From Thermosporothrix hazakensis (GTDB lineage Bacteria > Chloroflexota > Ktedonobacteria > Ktedonobacterales > Ktedonobacteraceae), in assembly GCF_003253565.1 (NCBI RefSeq), contig NZ_QKUF01000002.1, positions 290,450 through 332,543 of the forward strand: DNA of 42,094 nt. The letters are read 5' to 3'. Positions 7,853-16,269 of the stretch are shown piece by piece. Position 1 is the first letter of the stretch. Every line of letters begins with the position of its first letter. A model generated the notes under the pieces. The model was not told where the DNA came from. It ran no database searches and worked only from the letters and a program-made list of their open reading frames with translations. Made by a program: the position numbers and the translations under genes.

Positions 7853-9103
7853 TTGCTGGCTGACAGATTTGACGCATTCTTTCTTGATCTTGATGGTGTC
7901 GTCTATGTTGGGCGTCAGGCGCTTCCCCATACAGTTCCGTCTCTGCAACGACTCCGGGCCGCTGGAAAGCAGATTCGCTTTCTGACCAATGCCACCTGTG
8001 CAACCCGGGAACAACTGGTTGAACGCCTGCGCAACCTGGGCATTGAGGCACACAAAGAGGAAATACTGAGCGCTTTCTGGGCAACCTGCCTCTATTTACG
8101 CGAACAGGGCATTCGCACCGTCTACTCGATTGGCAGCCCGAGCGTTGTTCAGGAGTTCAACGAAGTGGGCATCAGCATCGATGAGGAGCACCCCGAGGCT
8201 GTTGTTGTGGGCTGCGAGGAATTCTTTACCTATAACGAACTTAAACAGGCATCCTTCCATATCCGAAGAGGGGCACACTTTATCGCCACAATGGTTGACG
8301 CGACCTTCCCGACGCCTCTGGGGCCCGCTCCTACCACCGGCGCGATCGTCTCCGCCTTGCAAACCGCCACCGGGCAGTATCCGACCGTCATCGGCAAGCC
8401 ATCGCCCACCATGTTTCTTGAGGCGCAGAAGAGCCTCGATGGCGTTGATGCCTCCCGCATTGTGATGATCGGTGATACGCCTGCGAGCGACATTCTTGGC
8501 GCTCATCAGGCGGGTCTCAGTGCTCTGCTTATTTCAAAAGCGGCTCCCAGCACACGCCTGTTTACCGGAGCCCGCGACCTGCGCGAACCGGATGGCATTA
8601 TTCCGGATCTGGCCGCGCTCTTCGATGAAGAGTACACGATTCAGCCTCACAAGCCGCTTGGTTATCGCTGGCCGCAGAGCATACAGCCGGGCGTTGCCGC
8701 TGTTGTGCTCAATGCGGAGGGACAGGTGCTGCTGGTTCAGCGAAGCGATACCGGCCTGTGGAGCCTGCCCACGGGTCATGTTGAGGCGGGGGAAACGGTC
8801 GAGGAAGCGATCACCCGCGAGATACAGGAGGAGACAGGGCTACAGATCCGCGTTGAGCGGCTCAGCGGTGTCTACTCCGACCCCACCACCCAGGTCTTCT
8901 CATATCCTTCCGGGGAGGTCATTCACTTTATCACGACCTGCTTCCGGTGCACGGTAACAGGCGGCACGCTCCGCAGCGACCGACAGGAGACGATCGAAGC
9001 GCGTTTCGTCGACTCCAAGCATCTGCCTGATCCCTTCCTGCCACTACAACGCCGCTGGCTTGCCGATGCGCTGACAGAGACCGAGCGAGCGTTTATTCGC
9101 TAG
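7853..9103 (+). CDS. HAD-IIA phosphatase fused to a Nudix hydrolase
   Basis: The 416-residue product joins two hydrolases. Residues 1-255 form a NagD/HAD-IIA phosphatase, with DLDGVVY near residue 12 (nucleophile and acid Asp), FLTNAT near 45, the lysine of GKPSPTMF near 183, and MIGDTPASDI near 205. Residues 280-410 form a Nudix domain whose box starts at G308 (GHVEAGETVEEA, then REIQEETGL) and has all canonical glutamates. The start is a TTG at 7853, because AGGAGG lies 8 bases upstream and no ATG is nearby. HAD-IIA enzymes dephosphorylate sugar phosphates and nucleotides; Nudix enzymes cleave nucleoside diphosphate derivatives. Successive action, Nudix cleavage then dephosphorylation, is an attractive inference. 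The gene converges on the acetyltransferase at 9129. Confidence 0.9.
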   Translation: MLADRFDAFFLDLDGVVYVGRQALPHTVPSLQRLRAAGKQIRFLTNATCATREQLVERLRNLGIEAHKEEILSAFWATCLYLREQGIRTVYSIGSPSVVQEFNEVGISIDEEHPEAVVVGCEEFFTYNELKQASFHIRRGAHFIATMVDATFPTPLGPAPTTGAIVSALQTATGQYPTVIGKPSPTMFLEAQKSLDGVDASRIVMIGDTPASDILGAHQAGLSALLISKAAPSTRLFTGARDLREPDGIIPDLAALFDEEYTIQPHKPLGYRWPQSIQPGVAAVVLNAEGQVLLVQRSDTGLWSLPTGHVEAGETVEEAITREIQEETGLQIRVERLSGVYSDPTTQVFSYPSGEVIHFITTCFRCTVTGGTLRSDRQETIEARFVDSKHLPDPFLPLQRRWLADALTETERAFIR

Positions 9104-9128
9104 CCTGCACGAGCGATAAGGGCAGCCT

Positions 9129-9929
9129 CTAGCGGTTGCCCCTGCTCCACTGCGCACCAGCCGGTAAGCGAATCCCGAAGTAGGAACGAAGCGCATCGCG
9201 GAACATCGTCTCATCCGCCAGTTCCATTGTATGGCTCTCGCCGTTCACATGGCGAATCTTCAACTCCATATTATTGAGTATCACCCGGGCGTCGGGAGCC
9301 GCGATTGCGCAAATAGGGTTATGTATAAAAGGCGAGTCAGGCGAGTGCGAGGTGTAAAAATTCATCATCCGGTAATCGGCGGGATAGTATGGTTCAAGCG
9401 TGAAGCCATAGAGCGGCCTCCATTCGTCCCTGACTTTATGTTGCAGGATGTAGCCAAAATCGGGATCGGTGACCAGCCGAAGCACCTCGAGCCGCTGATC
9501 GACCTCAACACCCGGCTCCAGAGGCAGGGGAGCAACCGGACAATTACCGCCGAATCCGACATCAACGAGCCAGCGCCGCCCGTTCAGCTCGATCAGCATC
9601 AATTTATGTGACTTCTGCTGCACAACGCCACCAATCATCACTCGCGCCGCCAGCGTCGTCACCTGAAAGCCGAGCTGACGCAATACCTGCTCAAGCAGCC
9701 CGTTCAGCTCGAAGCAATAGCCGCCCCGCTGGCTCTGAACCAGCTTCTGAAACAGGCTGGCCGGGTCAAGCGCGATCGGCTCGCCCATCAGTACACTGAA
9801 GTTTTCAAACGGAATATGCATGATCTGCCCGTTGTGAAGCTGAAACAGCGTCTCTTCTGTGGGGGTTGCTGGCCCCTGATACTCGATTCGTTCAAAATAG
9901 GCATCCAGTTGAAGCTGATCCTCAAACAT
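9129..9929 (-). CDS. nat: Arylamine N-acetyltransferase
   Basis: The 266-residue protein has the NAT catalytic triad in standard order: C72 in RGGYCFELNG, H108 in KSHKLML and D123 in WLVDVGFGG. The family moves an acetyl group from acetyl-CoA through the cysteine to arylamines, hydrazines or related acceptors, and gives resistance to xenobiotics in soil bacteria. Length matches bacterial NATs (about 255-285). It is cytoplasmic with no signal. It faces the HAD-Nudix gene tail to tail with a 25-base gap and diverges from the NTF2-like gene at 10088. The natural acceptor is unknown. Confidence 0.93.
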   Translation of the reverse strand: MFEDQLQLDAYFERIEYQGPATPTEETLFQLHNGQIMHIPFENFSVLMGEPIALDPASLFQKLVQSQRGGYCFELNGLLEQVLRQLGFQVTTLAARVMIGGVVQQKSHKLMLIELNGRRWLVDVGFGGNCPVAPLPLEPGVEVDQRLEVLRLVTDPDFGYILQHKVRDEWRPLYGFTLEPYYPADYRMMNFYTSHSPDSPFIHNPICAIAAPDARVILNNMELKIRHVNGESHTMELADETMFRDALRSYFGIRLPAGAQWSRGNR

Positions 9930-10087
9930 ATTTCTCTATCCTTATTTGTATTGAGCTTGCATCTACTCTGTACTTGCTATAACAGTGCTCTTCAGCTCCA
10001 GCATTCCCCTGATTTGAGGAAAGGATATACTGAAAATGATCCATGTTATGCTGTCCTCAGGTAGAATATGCGTAAGGAGCACTTGTG

Positions 10088-10444
10088 ATGACACAAACAA
10101 CTCTCAATATTACCACACTGCGACAGGCAATCGAACAGGAAAATGTTGATGTACTTGCCACGCTCTACGCCGACGACGCCTGCCTGACCATCGTTGATAC
10201 GCTGCATCCGCCCTCCGCGCCGTTGGAGCTGAAGGGGAAAGAGGCCATCTGCGACTTTTACACCGACAATACGACCCGTCACCTTGCCTGTACGATTGTC
10301 GATGAGGTCATCAGCAAGGAGAAGCTGGCCTTCACCGAACTCTGCCAGTATCCCGGCGGTCAGCCGATGCTCGCGGCCACCTTTCTCGATCTTCGAGACG
10401 GCCTGATAACACGCCAGTTCACCATTCAGGTCTGGGACGAATAG
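10088..10444 (+). CDS. NTF2-like / SnoaL-type small protein
   Basis: The 118-residue protein has the helix-plus-curved-sheet pattern of the NTF2-like superfamily. It opens with LRQAIEQENVDVLATLYADDACLTI, has the repeated phrase LELKGKEAICDFY and ends with an antiparallel segment FLDLRDGLITRQFTIQVWD. Such proteins are either small lyases/isomerases or binding domains. No catalytic pair can be assigned. The ATG at 10088 is preferred over the adjacent GTG at 10085 because AAGGAG ends 8 bases upstream of the ATG. It is 87 bases upstream of msrA in the same direction and may be cotranscribed. Confidence 0.7.
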   Translation: MTQTTLNITTLRQAIEQENVDVLATLYADDACLTIVDTLHPPSAPLELKGKEAICDFYTDNTTRHLACTIVDEVISKEKLAFTELCQYPGGQPMLAATFLDLRDGLITRQFTIQVWDE

Positions 10445-10531
10445 GAGACAGCTCAATCGAACGGAACAAACGCCCCGACACGGTTGTTTTCTCTTAGAGA
10501 AGGAAGCCAAAAAGAAAGGAAGGTCTTCACC

Positions 10532-11011
10532 GTGGCAAAAGCAAAAGCAACGTTCGGCGCGGGCTGTTTCTGGGGCGTCGAAGAAGTATTCCGTACACAA
10601 AAGGGCGTCCTCTCGACCACTGTTGGTTATGAGGGCGGGCATCTGGAAAACCCGACGTACGAGGATGTTTGCACCGACAAAACCGGCCATGCGGAGGTGG
10701 TCGAGATCGAATACGATCCGGAGCAGATCAGCTATGACGAGCTGCTCACCCTGTTCTGGGACAATCATAATCCGACGACGCCCAATCGTCAGGGGCCCGA
10801 TATCGGGACACAGTATCGCTCGGTCATTTTCTACCACACGCCAGAACAAAAGGCGGCTGCGCTCGCTTCCAAAGAGCGTCAGGAGCAATCGGGCAAATAT
10901 CACCGCCCGATCGTAACCGAGATTGTTCCGGCATCAACGTTCTACAAAGCAGAAGACTATCATCAGCAGTATCTGGCAAAACGCGGCATCTCGCATTGCC
11001 ACTTTGCCTGA
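10532..11011 (+). CDS. msrA: Peptide methionine sulfoxide reductase A
   Basis: The 159-residue protein contains the MsrA active site GCFWGVEE with nucleophilic C12, followed by the family motifs [28 protein letters not shown] and [18 protein letters not shown]. MsrA reduces methionine-S-sulfoxide in proteins and free Met, using thioredoxin for recycling. A C-terminal cysteine (SHCHFA) may be the resolving residue. The start is a GTG at 10532, with AGGAAGG 8 bases upstream; the reading frame is open further upstream from 10484 but that part is not conserved-looking. A long hairpin follows the stop. Confidence 0.95.
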   Translation: MAKAKATFGAGCFWGVEEVFRTQKGVLSTTVGYEGGHLENPTYEDVCTDKTGHAEVVEIEYDPEQISYDELLTLFWDNHNPTTPNRQGPDIGTQYRSVIFYHTPEQKAAALASKERQEQSGKYHRPIVTEIVPASTFYKAEDYHQQYLAKRGISHCHFA

Positions 11012-11016
11012 TCGTC

Positions 11017-11051
11017 GGCCAGTGGCAGCAGTTCAACAAGCTGCCCTGGCC
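11017..11051 (+). terminator. Hairpin after msrA, possible terminator
   Basis: GGCCAGtGGCAGC (11017-11029) and GCTGCCCTGGCC (11040-11051) form a 12-bp stem with one bulged T. The following sequence is only mildly T-rich (ATTATTCTT about 10 bases on), so this is not a textbook intrinsic terminator. Confidence 0.45.
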
Positions 11052-11087
11052 CGCCTGCATACATTATTCTTCTCCCTGCAACTCCCC

Positions 11088-11137
11088 TTGCAATCTTCTC
11101 CCGGGCATGCTACACTAATAACCACTACAGGGGTTAT
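11088..11137 (+). promoter_or_regulatory. Promoter with overlapping inverted repeat, probably for the drug exporter
   Basis: TTGCAA (11088-11093), a 17-base spacer and TACACT (11111-11116) form a good sigma70-type promoter. At the expected start site, ATAACC (11118-11123) and GGTTAT (11132-11137) form an inverted repeat with an 8-base centre, suitable as a repressor site. Transcription from here would give the exporter mRNA a leader of about 300 bases. Confidence 0.6.
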
Positions 11138-11427
11138 GATGTATCAGTTCGCGACGAATATGATACAATAACTCGGACAAGAAACGCCACGTATTTGTGC
11201 TATCGGATGACCGGGCTTCGCACGAAGCAACAGTAAGGCGCGTCTCTCAGAGAGCATCAATCATCGTCCTGTATCCTGCAACTCGCCTGCGGTCCTCACC
11301 CCGGACGATCCTCTAGGATACCTGCCAGGAACATGCGCTATCATGTTCTCTTTTCTTATGCCTTCATTCTGTCTGTTTCGTCCATACGTCGATATCTATC
11401 TATTCACGAAAGGATAAGCTAAAGCAT
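11138..11427 (+). other. Long leader region before the exporter gene
   Basis: This stretch lies between the promoter at 11088-11116 and the exporter ATG. It contains small inverted repeats, for example CTTCG-cac-GAAGC type near 11215, and a very short open frame starting at 11136. I recognise no known riboswitch class and no convincing leader peptide. Confidence 0.35.
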
Positions 11428-13095
11428 ATGCCACCGACAGATCATACTGCCGGAGTGCGAGATGTTCAGCCACAACACGCAATCGCAGCCAGAACGCCGA
11501 ACGTCCGTCCCTGGTTAGCGCTTCTCTCCATGATGTTCGGCCTCTTTATGGTGCTTATGGACGTCACCATTGTGAATGTCGCGCTTAACGAGATCCAGAC
11601 CAGGCTTCAAACCGATCTGACAACCGTCAGTTGGGTGCTGAACGCCTACAACCTGGGATTTGCCGTCCTGCTGGTGACGATGGGCCGTCTGGCCGACCTG
11701 TTCGGGCGGAAACGTATGTTCCTTTTTGGCATGATCATGTTCAGCCTGGGCTCGCTCCTATGCGGTCTGGCCCCGAATATTGGTTTTTTGATCGCGGCCC
11801 GCGCGCTCCAATCCATCGGCGCGGCAGCCATTAACCCGATCAGTCTGGCGATTATTACCCATATTTTCCCGCCCCAGATTCGTGGACGTGCCATCGGCAT
11901 CTGGGGTGCCGCCATTGGCGCGGCGGCGGCAGCAGGCCCGCTTCTGGGGGGTATTCTGGTTGAGATGCTCAACTGGCGCTGGATCTTCTTTGTCAATCTG
12001 CCCTTCTGCGTTGCTGGTATCATCATGGTGCTGCTCTTCGTTCCTGAGAGCCGGGATCAGGAGGCAAGCAGGCGCGTCGATATTCCGGGCGTAGTGGTCC
12101 TGACAGCATCGCTCTTCTGTCTGGTACTGGCAATCATCCAGGGGAGTGAGTGGGGCCTGACCTCTCTGCCGATTCTGGGCTTGCTGATCGCGTTCGCGGT
12201 TGGCCTGATCGCCTTCGTACTGATCGAGAAGCGCCAGGCCGAGCCGATTGTTCGCTTCTCGCTCTTCAAGATTCGGAGCTTTGCCATAACGAACGTCAAC
12301 ATGTTCCTTGCCAATCTGGCAGCACAGGGCGCGTTCCTGCTGCTGGTGCTGTTCTATACAAAAGCGCTTGGCTTTGATCCGATGCATGCAGCCCTTTTCA
12401 CCATCGGGCTTCCATTGGCGGAACTGATCGCGGCAAGCCTGTCCAATACGCTCGGGCGCCTGATCGGTCCGGCGCGAACGGCGGCGCTTGGCATGGCTCT
12501 GATCTCAATTGGCATGCTGCTCCTGTTACTCCTGCCCTCAAATCCCACAGCCTTTGAGGCGGTCTGGCATGCCGCGGTGATCGGTGCGGGCGTGGGACTG
12601 GCCTTCTCCAGTTTCTCCAATCTGTCGCTCATGGATGTGCCACCCACACAACTCGGCATGGGAAGCGGCATCTACAATACGTTTATGCAGGTTGGGGCCA
12701 CGATGGGCGTGACGATCCTGATCAGCCTCTTTACGCTCCAGTCGCACGTCAACATCGCGCAAGCACAGCAGCAGGTAAACACCGCCATTCAGGCCGAATC
12801 CCGCCTGCCCCAACCCTCACGCACCGAGATTGTACAGCTCGTCAACGAGCAAACAACTCACGGCGACCAGACCGTGATTACAAACTGGCAGCTTGATACA
12901 AAAGCACTCGCGCAGAAGCAAACCAGCAGCGAGGCAAAAGCCGCCATTGACGCGGCACAACAGACTATCACGCAGACCTTCAAGGATGCGCTGGTATCGG
13001 CCTTCAAGAATGTCTGGGTTATCGCGAGTATCATTGGCCTGGTGAACGTGGCCCTGATCCTGCTGAACCGATCGGGCAAGAAAGTGCTTCGCTAG
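11428..13095 (+). CDS. DHA2-family MFS drug:proton antiporter (EmrB/QacA type)
   Basis: The 555-residue membrane protein has about 14 hydrophobic segments, as in the DHA2 branch of the MFS. Visible signatures are MVLMDVTIVNVALNEIQ in TM1 (motif D1), WVLNAYNLGFAVLL, GRLADLFGRKRMF between TM2 and TM3 (motif A) and GAAIGAAAAAGPLLGG in TM5 (motif C, the antiporter motif). A hydrophilic loop of about 85 residues before the last TM (Gln/Ala/Thr-rich, near 445-530) is typical of the group. It should export toxic organic compounds using proton influx. The ATG at 11428 has AAAGGA about 13 bases upstream, rather far. A terminator follows at 13113. Confidence 0.92.
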   Translation: MPPTDHTAGVRDVQPQHAIAARTPNVRPWLALLSMMFGLFMVLMDVTIVNVALNEIQTRLQTDLTTVSWVLNAYNLGFAVLLVTMGRLADLFGRKRMFLFGMIMFSLGSLLCGLAPNIGFLIAARALQSIGAAAINPISLAIITHIFPPQIRGRAIGIWGAAIGAAAAAGPLLGGILVEMLNWRWIFFVNLPFCVAGIIMVLLFVPESRDQEASRRVDIPGVVVLTASLFCLVLAIIQGSEWGLTSLPILGLLIAFAVGLIAFVLIEKRQAEPIVRFSLFKIRSFAITNVNMFLANLAAQGAFLLLVLFYTKALGFDPMHAALFTIGLPLAELIAASLSNTLGRLIGPARTAALGMALISIGMLLLLLLPSNPTAFEAVWHAAVIGAGVGLAFSSFSNLSLMDVPPTQLGMGSGIYNTFMQVGATMGVTILISLFTLQSHVNIAQAQQQVNTAIQAESRLPQPSRTEIVQLVNEQTTHGDQTVITNWQLDTKALAQKQTSSEAKAAIDAAQQTITQTFKDALVSAFKNVWVIASIIGLVNVALILLNRSGKKVLR

Positions 13096-13112
13096 GCTTT
13101 TCGGTTGAAGGA

Positions 13113-13147
13113 CAGAGCGGCGTCTGCGGGCGTACGCTCTGCTTTTT
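13113..13147 (+). terminator. Intrinsic terminator of the exporter gene
   Basis: CAGAGCG (13113-13119) pairs with CGCTCTG (13135-13141), with additional internal GC pairing possible, followed by CTTTTTG. It lies 17 bases after the stop. Confidence 0.8.
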
Positions 13148-13157
13148 GTTGCTCCTC

Positions 13158-13187
13158 TTGTTGTGTGGCCGGAATATGAGATAAAAT
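13158..13187 (+). promoter_or_regulatory. Likely promoter of the Ser/Thr kinase gene
   Basis: TTGTTG (13158-13163), an 18-base spacer and TAAAAT (13182-13187) stand about 95 bases before the kinase ATG, just after the exporter terminator. Confidence 0.5.
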
Positions 13188-13283
13188 AATATATTCGTTG
13201 CTTGATTTTGAAATGCCGTTTTCACTGGAAAAGGACGGTGTTCATCGCCCTGTGCGGTGCTCATATGAAAAGAGGACACACGC

Positions 13284-14978
13284 ATGCAGCTTGAGAACAG
13301 GCTTCTGGACCAACGCTACCGGATCACTCAAGAGATTGGCAAAGGAGGCATGGGCACCGTCTACCGGGCACGCGACATCAGACATCAGCGCCTTGTTGCG
13401 ATCAAGGTGATTGCGCTTGACGCCTCAAACAGCTTTTCCGCAGAACAGCTTCGGCGGGATCTCAAGCGCGAGATCGATATCATCGCCCACCTCACCCATA
13501 CGCTGATTGTGCCGTTGTACGACTCCGGGACGATCGAGGATCAGGAGCCGGGCCTTGCCGCGTACTTCGTGATGCCTTACTATCAGGCAGGCTCGTTGCA
13601 CGACTGGTTACGCCGCAGGGAGCAACCGTTGCCGCTTTCAACTCCGGCTGTAATCTTCTTTATCAATCAGGCAGCCGACGCGCTATCCTATGTACATCAA
13701 AACGCGATCGTGCACTGCGACGTGAAGCCGTCAAACTTCCTGCTCGATACTCAGAGCGCCACCGGTCTTCCCTATCTGCACCTCGCTGACTTCGGGATCG
13801 CGCGCATTCTGACGACAACAACCAGCACGAAACATGAGGGGGTCGGCAGCCTACCATATATGGCACCCGAGCAGATCAAGGGGAAACCCGTCTTTGCCAG
13901 CGATCAATATGCCCTGGCAGTCATGGCATATGAGATGCTGACCGGGAAACCACCCTTTCAGGGGAGTGACGAGCAGGTCCTGTACCAGCATTTACATCGC
14001 TCACCCAGACCGGCCAGCGAATTGAACAAACGTCTCTCACAGGCAGTTGATACCGTGCTGGGAAAGGCGCTCGCGAAAGATCCCGAGGAGCGTTTTGGCT
14101 CGGTGCTGCGGTTTGCTCAAACGCTGGAAAAGGCGCTGATAAGCCCGCGCACCTATACCGACGAGACGATCATACAGAAGTTTGTGCCTCCGCCACAGCA
14201 GAAACCACCGTCACAGCAGGCCCAGAAACAACCGGAAAAGCAGCCTCCAACCCGAGTCGAGCCACAGCGCAAGCGCGGTTGTCACCCCATCCTGCTGATC
14301 CTGGCGCTCTGTATGCTCGTCCCGGTAGGCTTTCTCTGCCTGCTTCTACAGGCGCATTTCAGCGGCCTTCAGCACAAATCACCACAGAAAATAGAGCAGA
14401 CAACCACGTCACCATTTCTCCAACAGGTGCAGGGAGCGCCGACCGTCTTTCCCTTCGAGCAGAACAGCCCGGCCTTCCAATGGGAGCAGACCAGCGATCA
14501 GGCAGGCTCATGCATGATACAAGATCATGCCTATGCGGTCAGCCAGAAACAGCAAAACCTGTTCACAACCTGCATTGCCACCGCAAGCGACTTCCAGAAC
14601 TTTGGCTACTCGGCGGAGGTTACAATTGTTGAAGGCGACACGGCGGGCATTCTGTTTCACGCGCAGGGGGCCAGCCTGTTCTACGTCTTTCAAATCGAGC
14701 TCTCGGGGCGCTACAGGCTGATACGCTACACCGAGAACAGGCGTCAGGGGGCGCAAATCCTGGCCGAGGGAAGCAGCGCGGCAATCCACACAAAGCCCAA
14801 CGAGGCCAACACGCTCGGGATCATCGTGCGCGATACAACGATACAGCTCTACGTCAACGGGCAACTTCTGAAACAGAGCTCCATCGCCGCCGAACATGGA
14901 CAGATCGGGACCTTTGTCGATGCGCTCAATCAGCCCACAACCGCCCTGTTCCGCAACGTCCGGCTCTGGAAGCTCTAG
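13284..14978 (+). CDS. Transmembrane Ser/Thr protein kinase with C-terminal ectodomain (PknB-like)
   Basis: The 564-residue protein begins with a Hanks-type kinase domain (residues 12-280). Visible motifs are the glycine loop GKGGMGTVYRA (19-29), K41 in VAIK, catalytic HCDVKPSN (144-151, with Cys replacing the usual Arg of HRD), D169 of DFG, and the APE motif in YMAPEQ. A Pro/Gln-rich linker (near 295-330) leads to one membrane span (334-357). The remaining 200 residues, outside the cell, end in a beta-rich region resembling a laminin-G/concanavalin-like sandwich (AGILFHAQG, YRLIRYTENR, LYVNGQLL). All core catalytic residues remain, so it should be active. The ectodomain suggests ligand sensing. 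AAGAGGA precedes the ATG. Confidence 0.9.
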   Translation: MQLENRLLDQRYRITQEIGKGGMGTVYRARDIRHQRLVAIKVIALDASNSFSAEQLRRDLKREIDIIAHLTHTLIVPLYDSGTIEDQEPGLAAYFVMPYYQAGSLHDWLRRREQPLPLSTPAVIFFINQAADALSYVHQNAIVHCDVKPSNFLLDTQSATGLPYLHLADFGIARILTTTTSTKHEGVGSLPYMAPEQIKGKPVFASDQYALAVMAYEMLTGKPPFQGSDEQVLYQHLHRSPRPASELNKRLSQAVDTVLGKALAKDPEERFGSVLRFAQTLEKALISPRTYTDETIIQKFVPPPQQKPPSQQAQKQPEKQPPTRVEPQRKRGCHPILLILALCMLVPVGFLCLLLQAHFSGLQHKSPQKIEQTTTSPFLQQVQGAPTVFPFEQNSPAFQWEQTSDQAGSCMIQDHAYAVSQKQQNLFTTCIATASDFQNFGYSAEVTIVEGDTAGILFHAQGASLFYVFQIELSGRYRLIRYTENRRQGAQILAEGSSAAIHTKPNEANTLGIIVRDTTIQLYVNGQLLKQSSIAAEHGQIGTFVDALNQPTTALFRNVRLWKL

Positions 14979-15484
14979 CGTCTCCCCATCTGAAGAAGAG
15001 AGGGCTGCACTGATCACTTCACCATCGATCTCTATGGTGATTGGGCCGCATCCTCCCTCGAAACAGGTAATAGCGAGTATGGAGGGCAGCTTTCGTTCAC
15101 AAGAGATGAAGCCAGAAAGAGAGCTGTTCCCGCTTCATCAGCCCCATCAGAAAGCTATCTCATCCCTGAGAAACAAGCATGTTTCCCGATGCATTATCAT
15201 CAAAACGGGGAGGGCCTCCCGAAACCGTCCTCGTCATATGAAGCACTCCCTGTATGCCCTTTTTCAGAAGAAGAGAGACCGATATCAATGCACTCCTTGC
15301 AATTCGTTTCTTTCAGCAGATCACCATTTTCATACCAGGCTATCAACCTGTGCCTCTCTTCCTATCGCCGCTACACAACAGCCAGCCAGGCGTATTCTCC
15401 CCTTTCTTCTCAACATATGCCCGGAAATGAAGGGAATACTGCTCACCTTATCAACGATTCATAGGCAAATAGCAGAGAGAGCTA
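14979..15484. other. Intergenic region of about 500 bases without a supported gene
   Basis: One open frame spans 14896-15561 on the plus strand, but it overlaps the end of the kinase gene, has no ribosome-binding site and gives a low-complexity Ser/Arg/His-rich sequence. I see no terminator with a clear T-run after the kinase gene. Confidence 0.4.
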
Positions 15485-15513
15485 TTGATTTATTGAAGAG
15501 AAGGTGCTACAAT
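15485..15513 (+). promoter_or_regulatory. Promoter of the Lrp/AsnC regulator gene
   Basis: TTGATT (15485-15490), a 17-base spacer and TACAAT (15508-15513) match sigma70 consensus in 4 and 5 of 6 positions. The ATG at 15558 is 45 bases downstream. Confidence 0.7.
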
Positions 15514-15557
15514 ACTACCAGTCGTAGGAAGCAGCCTGCGGTTTCTGATGGTGTGGT

Positions 15558-16067
15558 ATGACCACGTTAGATGATATTGATCTCAAGATCCTGGAACTGC
15601 TGAATGAGGATGGTCGCCTCTCGCATGCGGCTATCGGCAAGGAGATCGGCATGACCGGGCCATCTGTCTATGCGCGTGTCCAGCGCCTGGAGCGGGATGG
15701 CATCATCCAGAAATATTCGGCGCATCTGTCTGCCGAGAAAATGGGCCTCGGTCTCACTGCCTTTATTCGCGTCAATATGCAATCGACGCCCGATGAGGAT
15801 CTGATCTTTGAGCAGTTTGTGCGCTCGGATCCGCGTATCCTCGAATGCCACGAGGTGGATGGCGAAGCCACGTACTGGCTCAAGGTGCAGACGGGTTCCG
15901 CCCGCGATCTGCGCCACCTGATCACGGCGTTGCGGCGGCTCCCCGGATCTGTGTACACAACCACAAATATCTCTCTGGGTACGATTAAGGAGCAACAAAC
16001 AACCGTTGCCCTGTATCGCAAAATTCACGGCCAACCAGAGGAAAGCGACGCGGACCGCTCCTGGTAA
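15558..16067 (+). CDS. Lrp/AsnC-family transcriptional regulator
   Basis: The 169-residue protein has the family layout: an N-terminal winged helix-turn-helix starting LDDIDLKILELLNEDGRLSH and continuing AAIGKEIGMTGPSVYARVQRL (residues 2-45), then GIIQKYSA and a C-terminal RAM/ligand domain (residues 65-145, with ILECHEVDGEATYWLKV). These proteins sense amino acids and often control amino-acid export or catabolism. A LysE-type exporter lies 0.9 kb downstream on the same strand, a common partner of such regulators, so control of that gene is plausible (inference). It has its own promoter at 15485 and a likely terminator at 16090. Confidence 0.93.
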   Translation: MTTLDDIDLKILELLNEDGRLSHAAIGKEIGMTGPSVYARVQRLERDGIIQKYSAHLSAEKMGLGLTAFIRVNMQSTPDEDLIFEQFVRSDPRILECHEVDGEATYWLKVQTGSARDLRHLITALRRLPGSVYTTTNISLGTIKEQQTTVALYRKIHGQPEESDADRSW

Positions 16068-16089
16068 CTCGGGTGCGGCGCTCTCTCAA

Positions 16090-16120
16090 CCGCAGAGAAG
16101 GGGCTCTCTGTGGTGATTTT
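16090..16120 (+). terminator. Likely terminator after the Lrp/AsnC gene
   Basis: CCGCAGAGA (16090-16098) pairs with TCTCTGTGG (16105-16113, one G-T pair) around a 6-base loop, followed by TGATTTTTGA. Confidence 0.65.
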
Positions 16121-16269
16121 TGACGCCCTCGTTTGGGCATGCAGTAGAGTAGAATACCGGCAGAAGAGCAAGCGAGATCAAGTAAAAAGCAAGTTGCATT
16201 GCAGTGCTATGGTACACTGGCAATGCTTCCCATGAGAGAGCACAGCGATGTTGAAAGGATTGAGCAGGG

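Noticed and set aside
14896..15561. 221-residue frame after the kinase gene
   Set aside because: Overlaps the kinase gene end, lacks a ribosome-binding site and has an unnatural Ser/Arg/His-rich composition.
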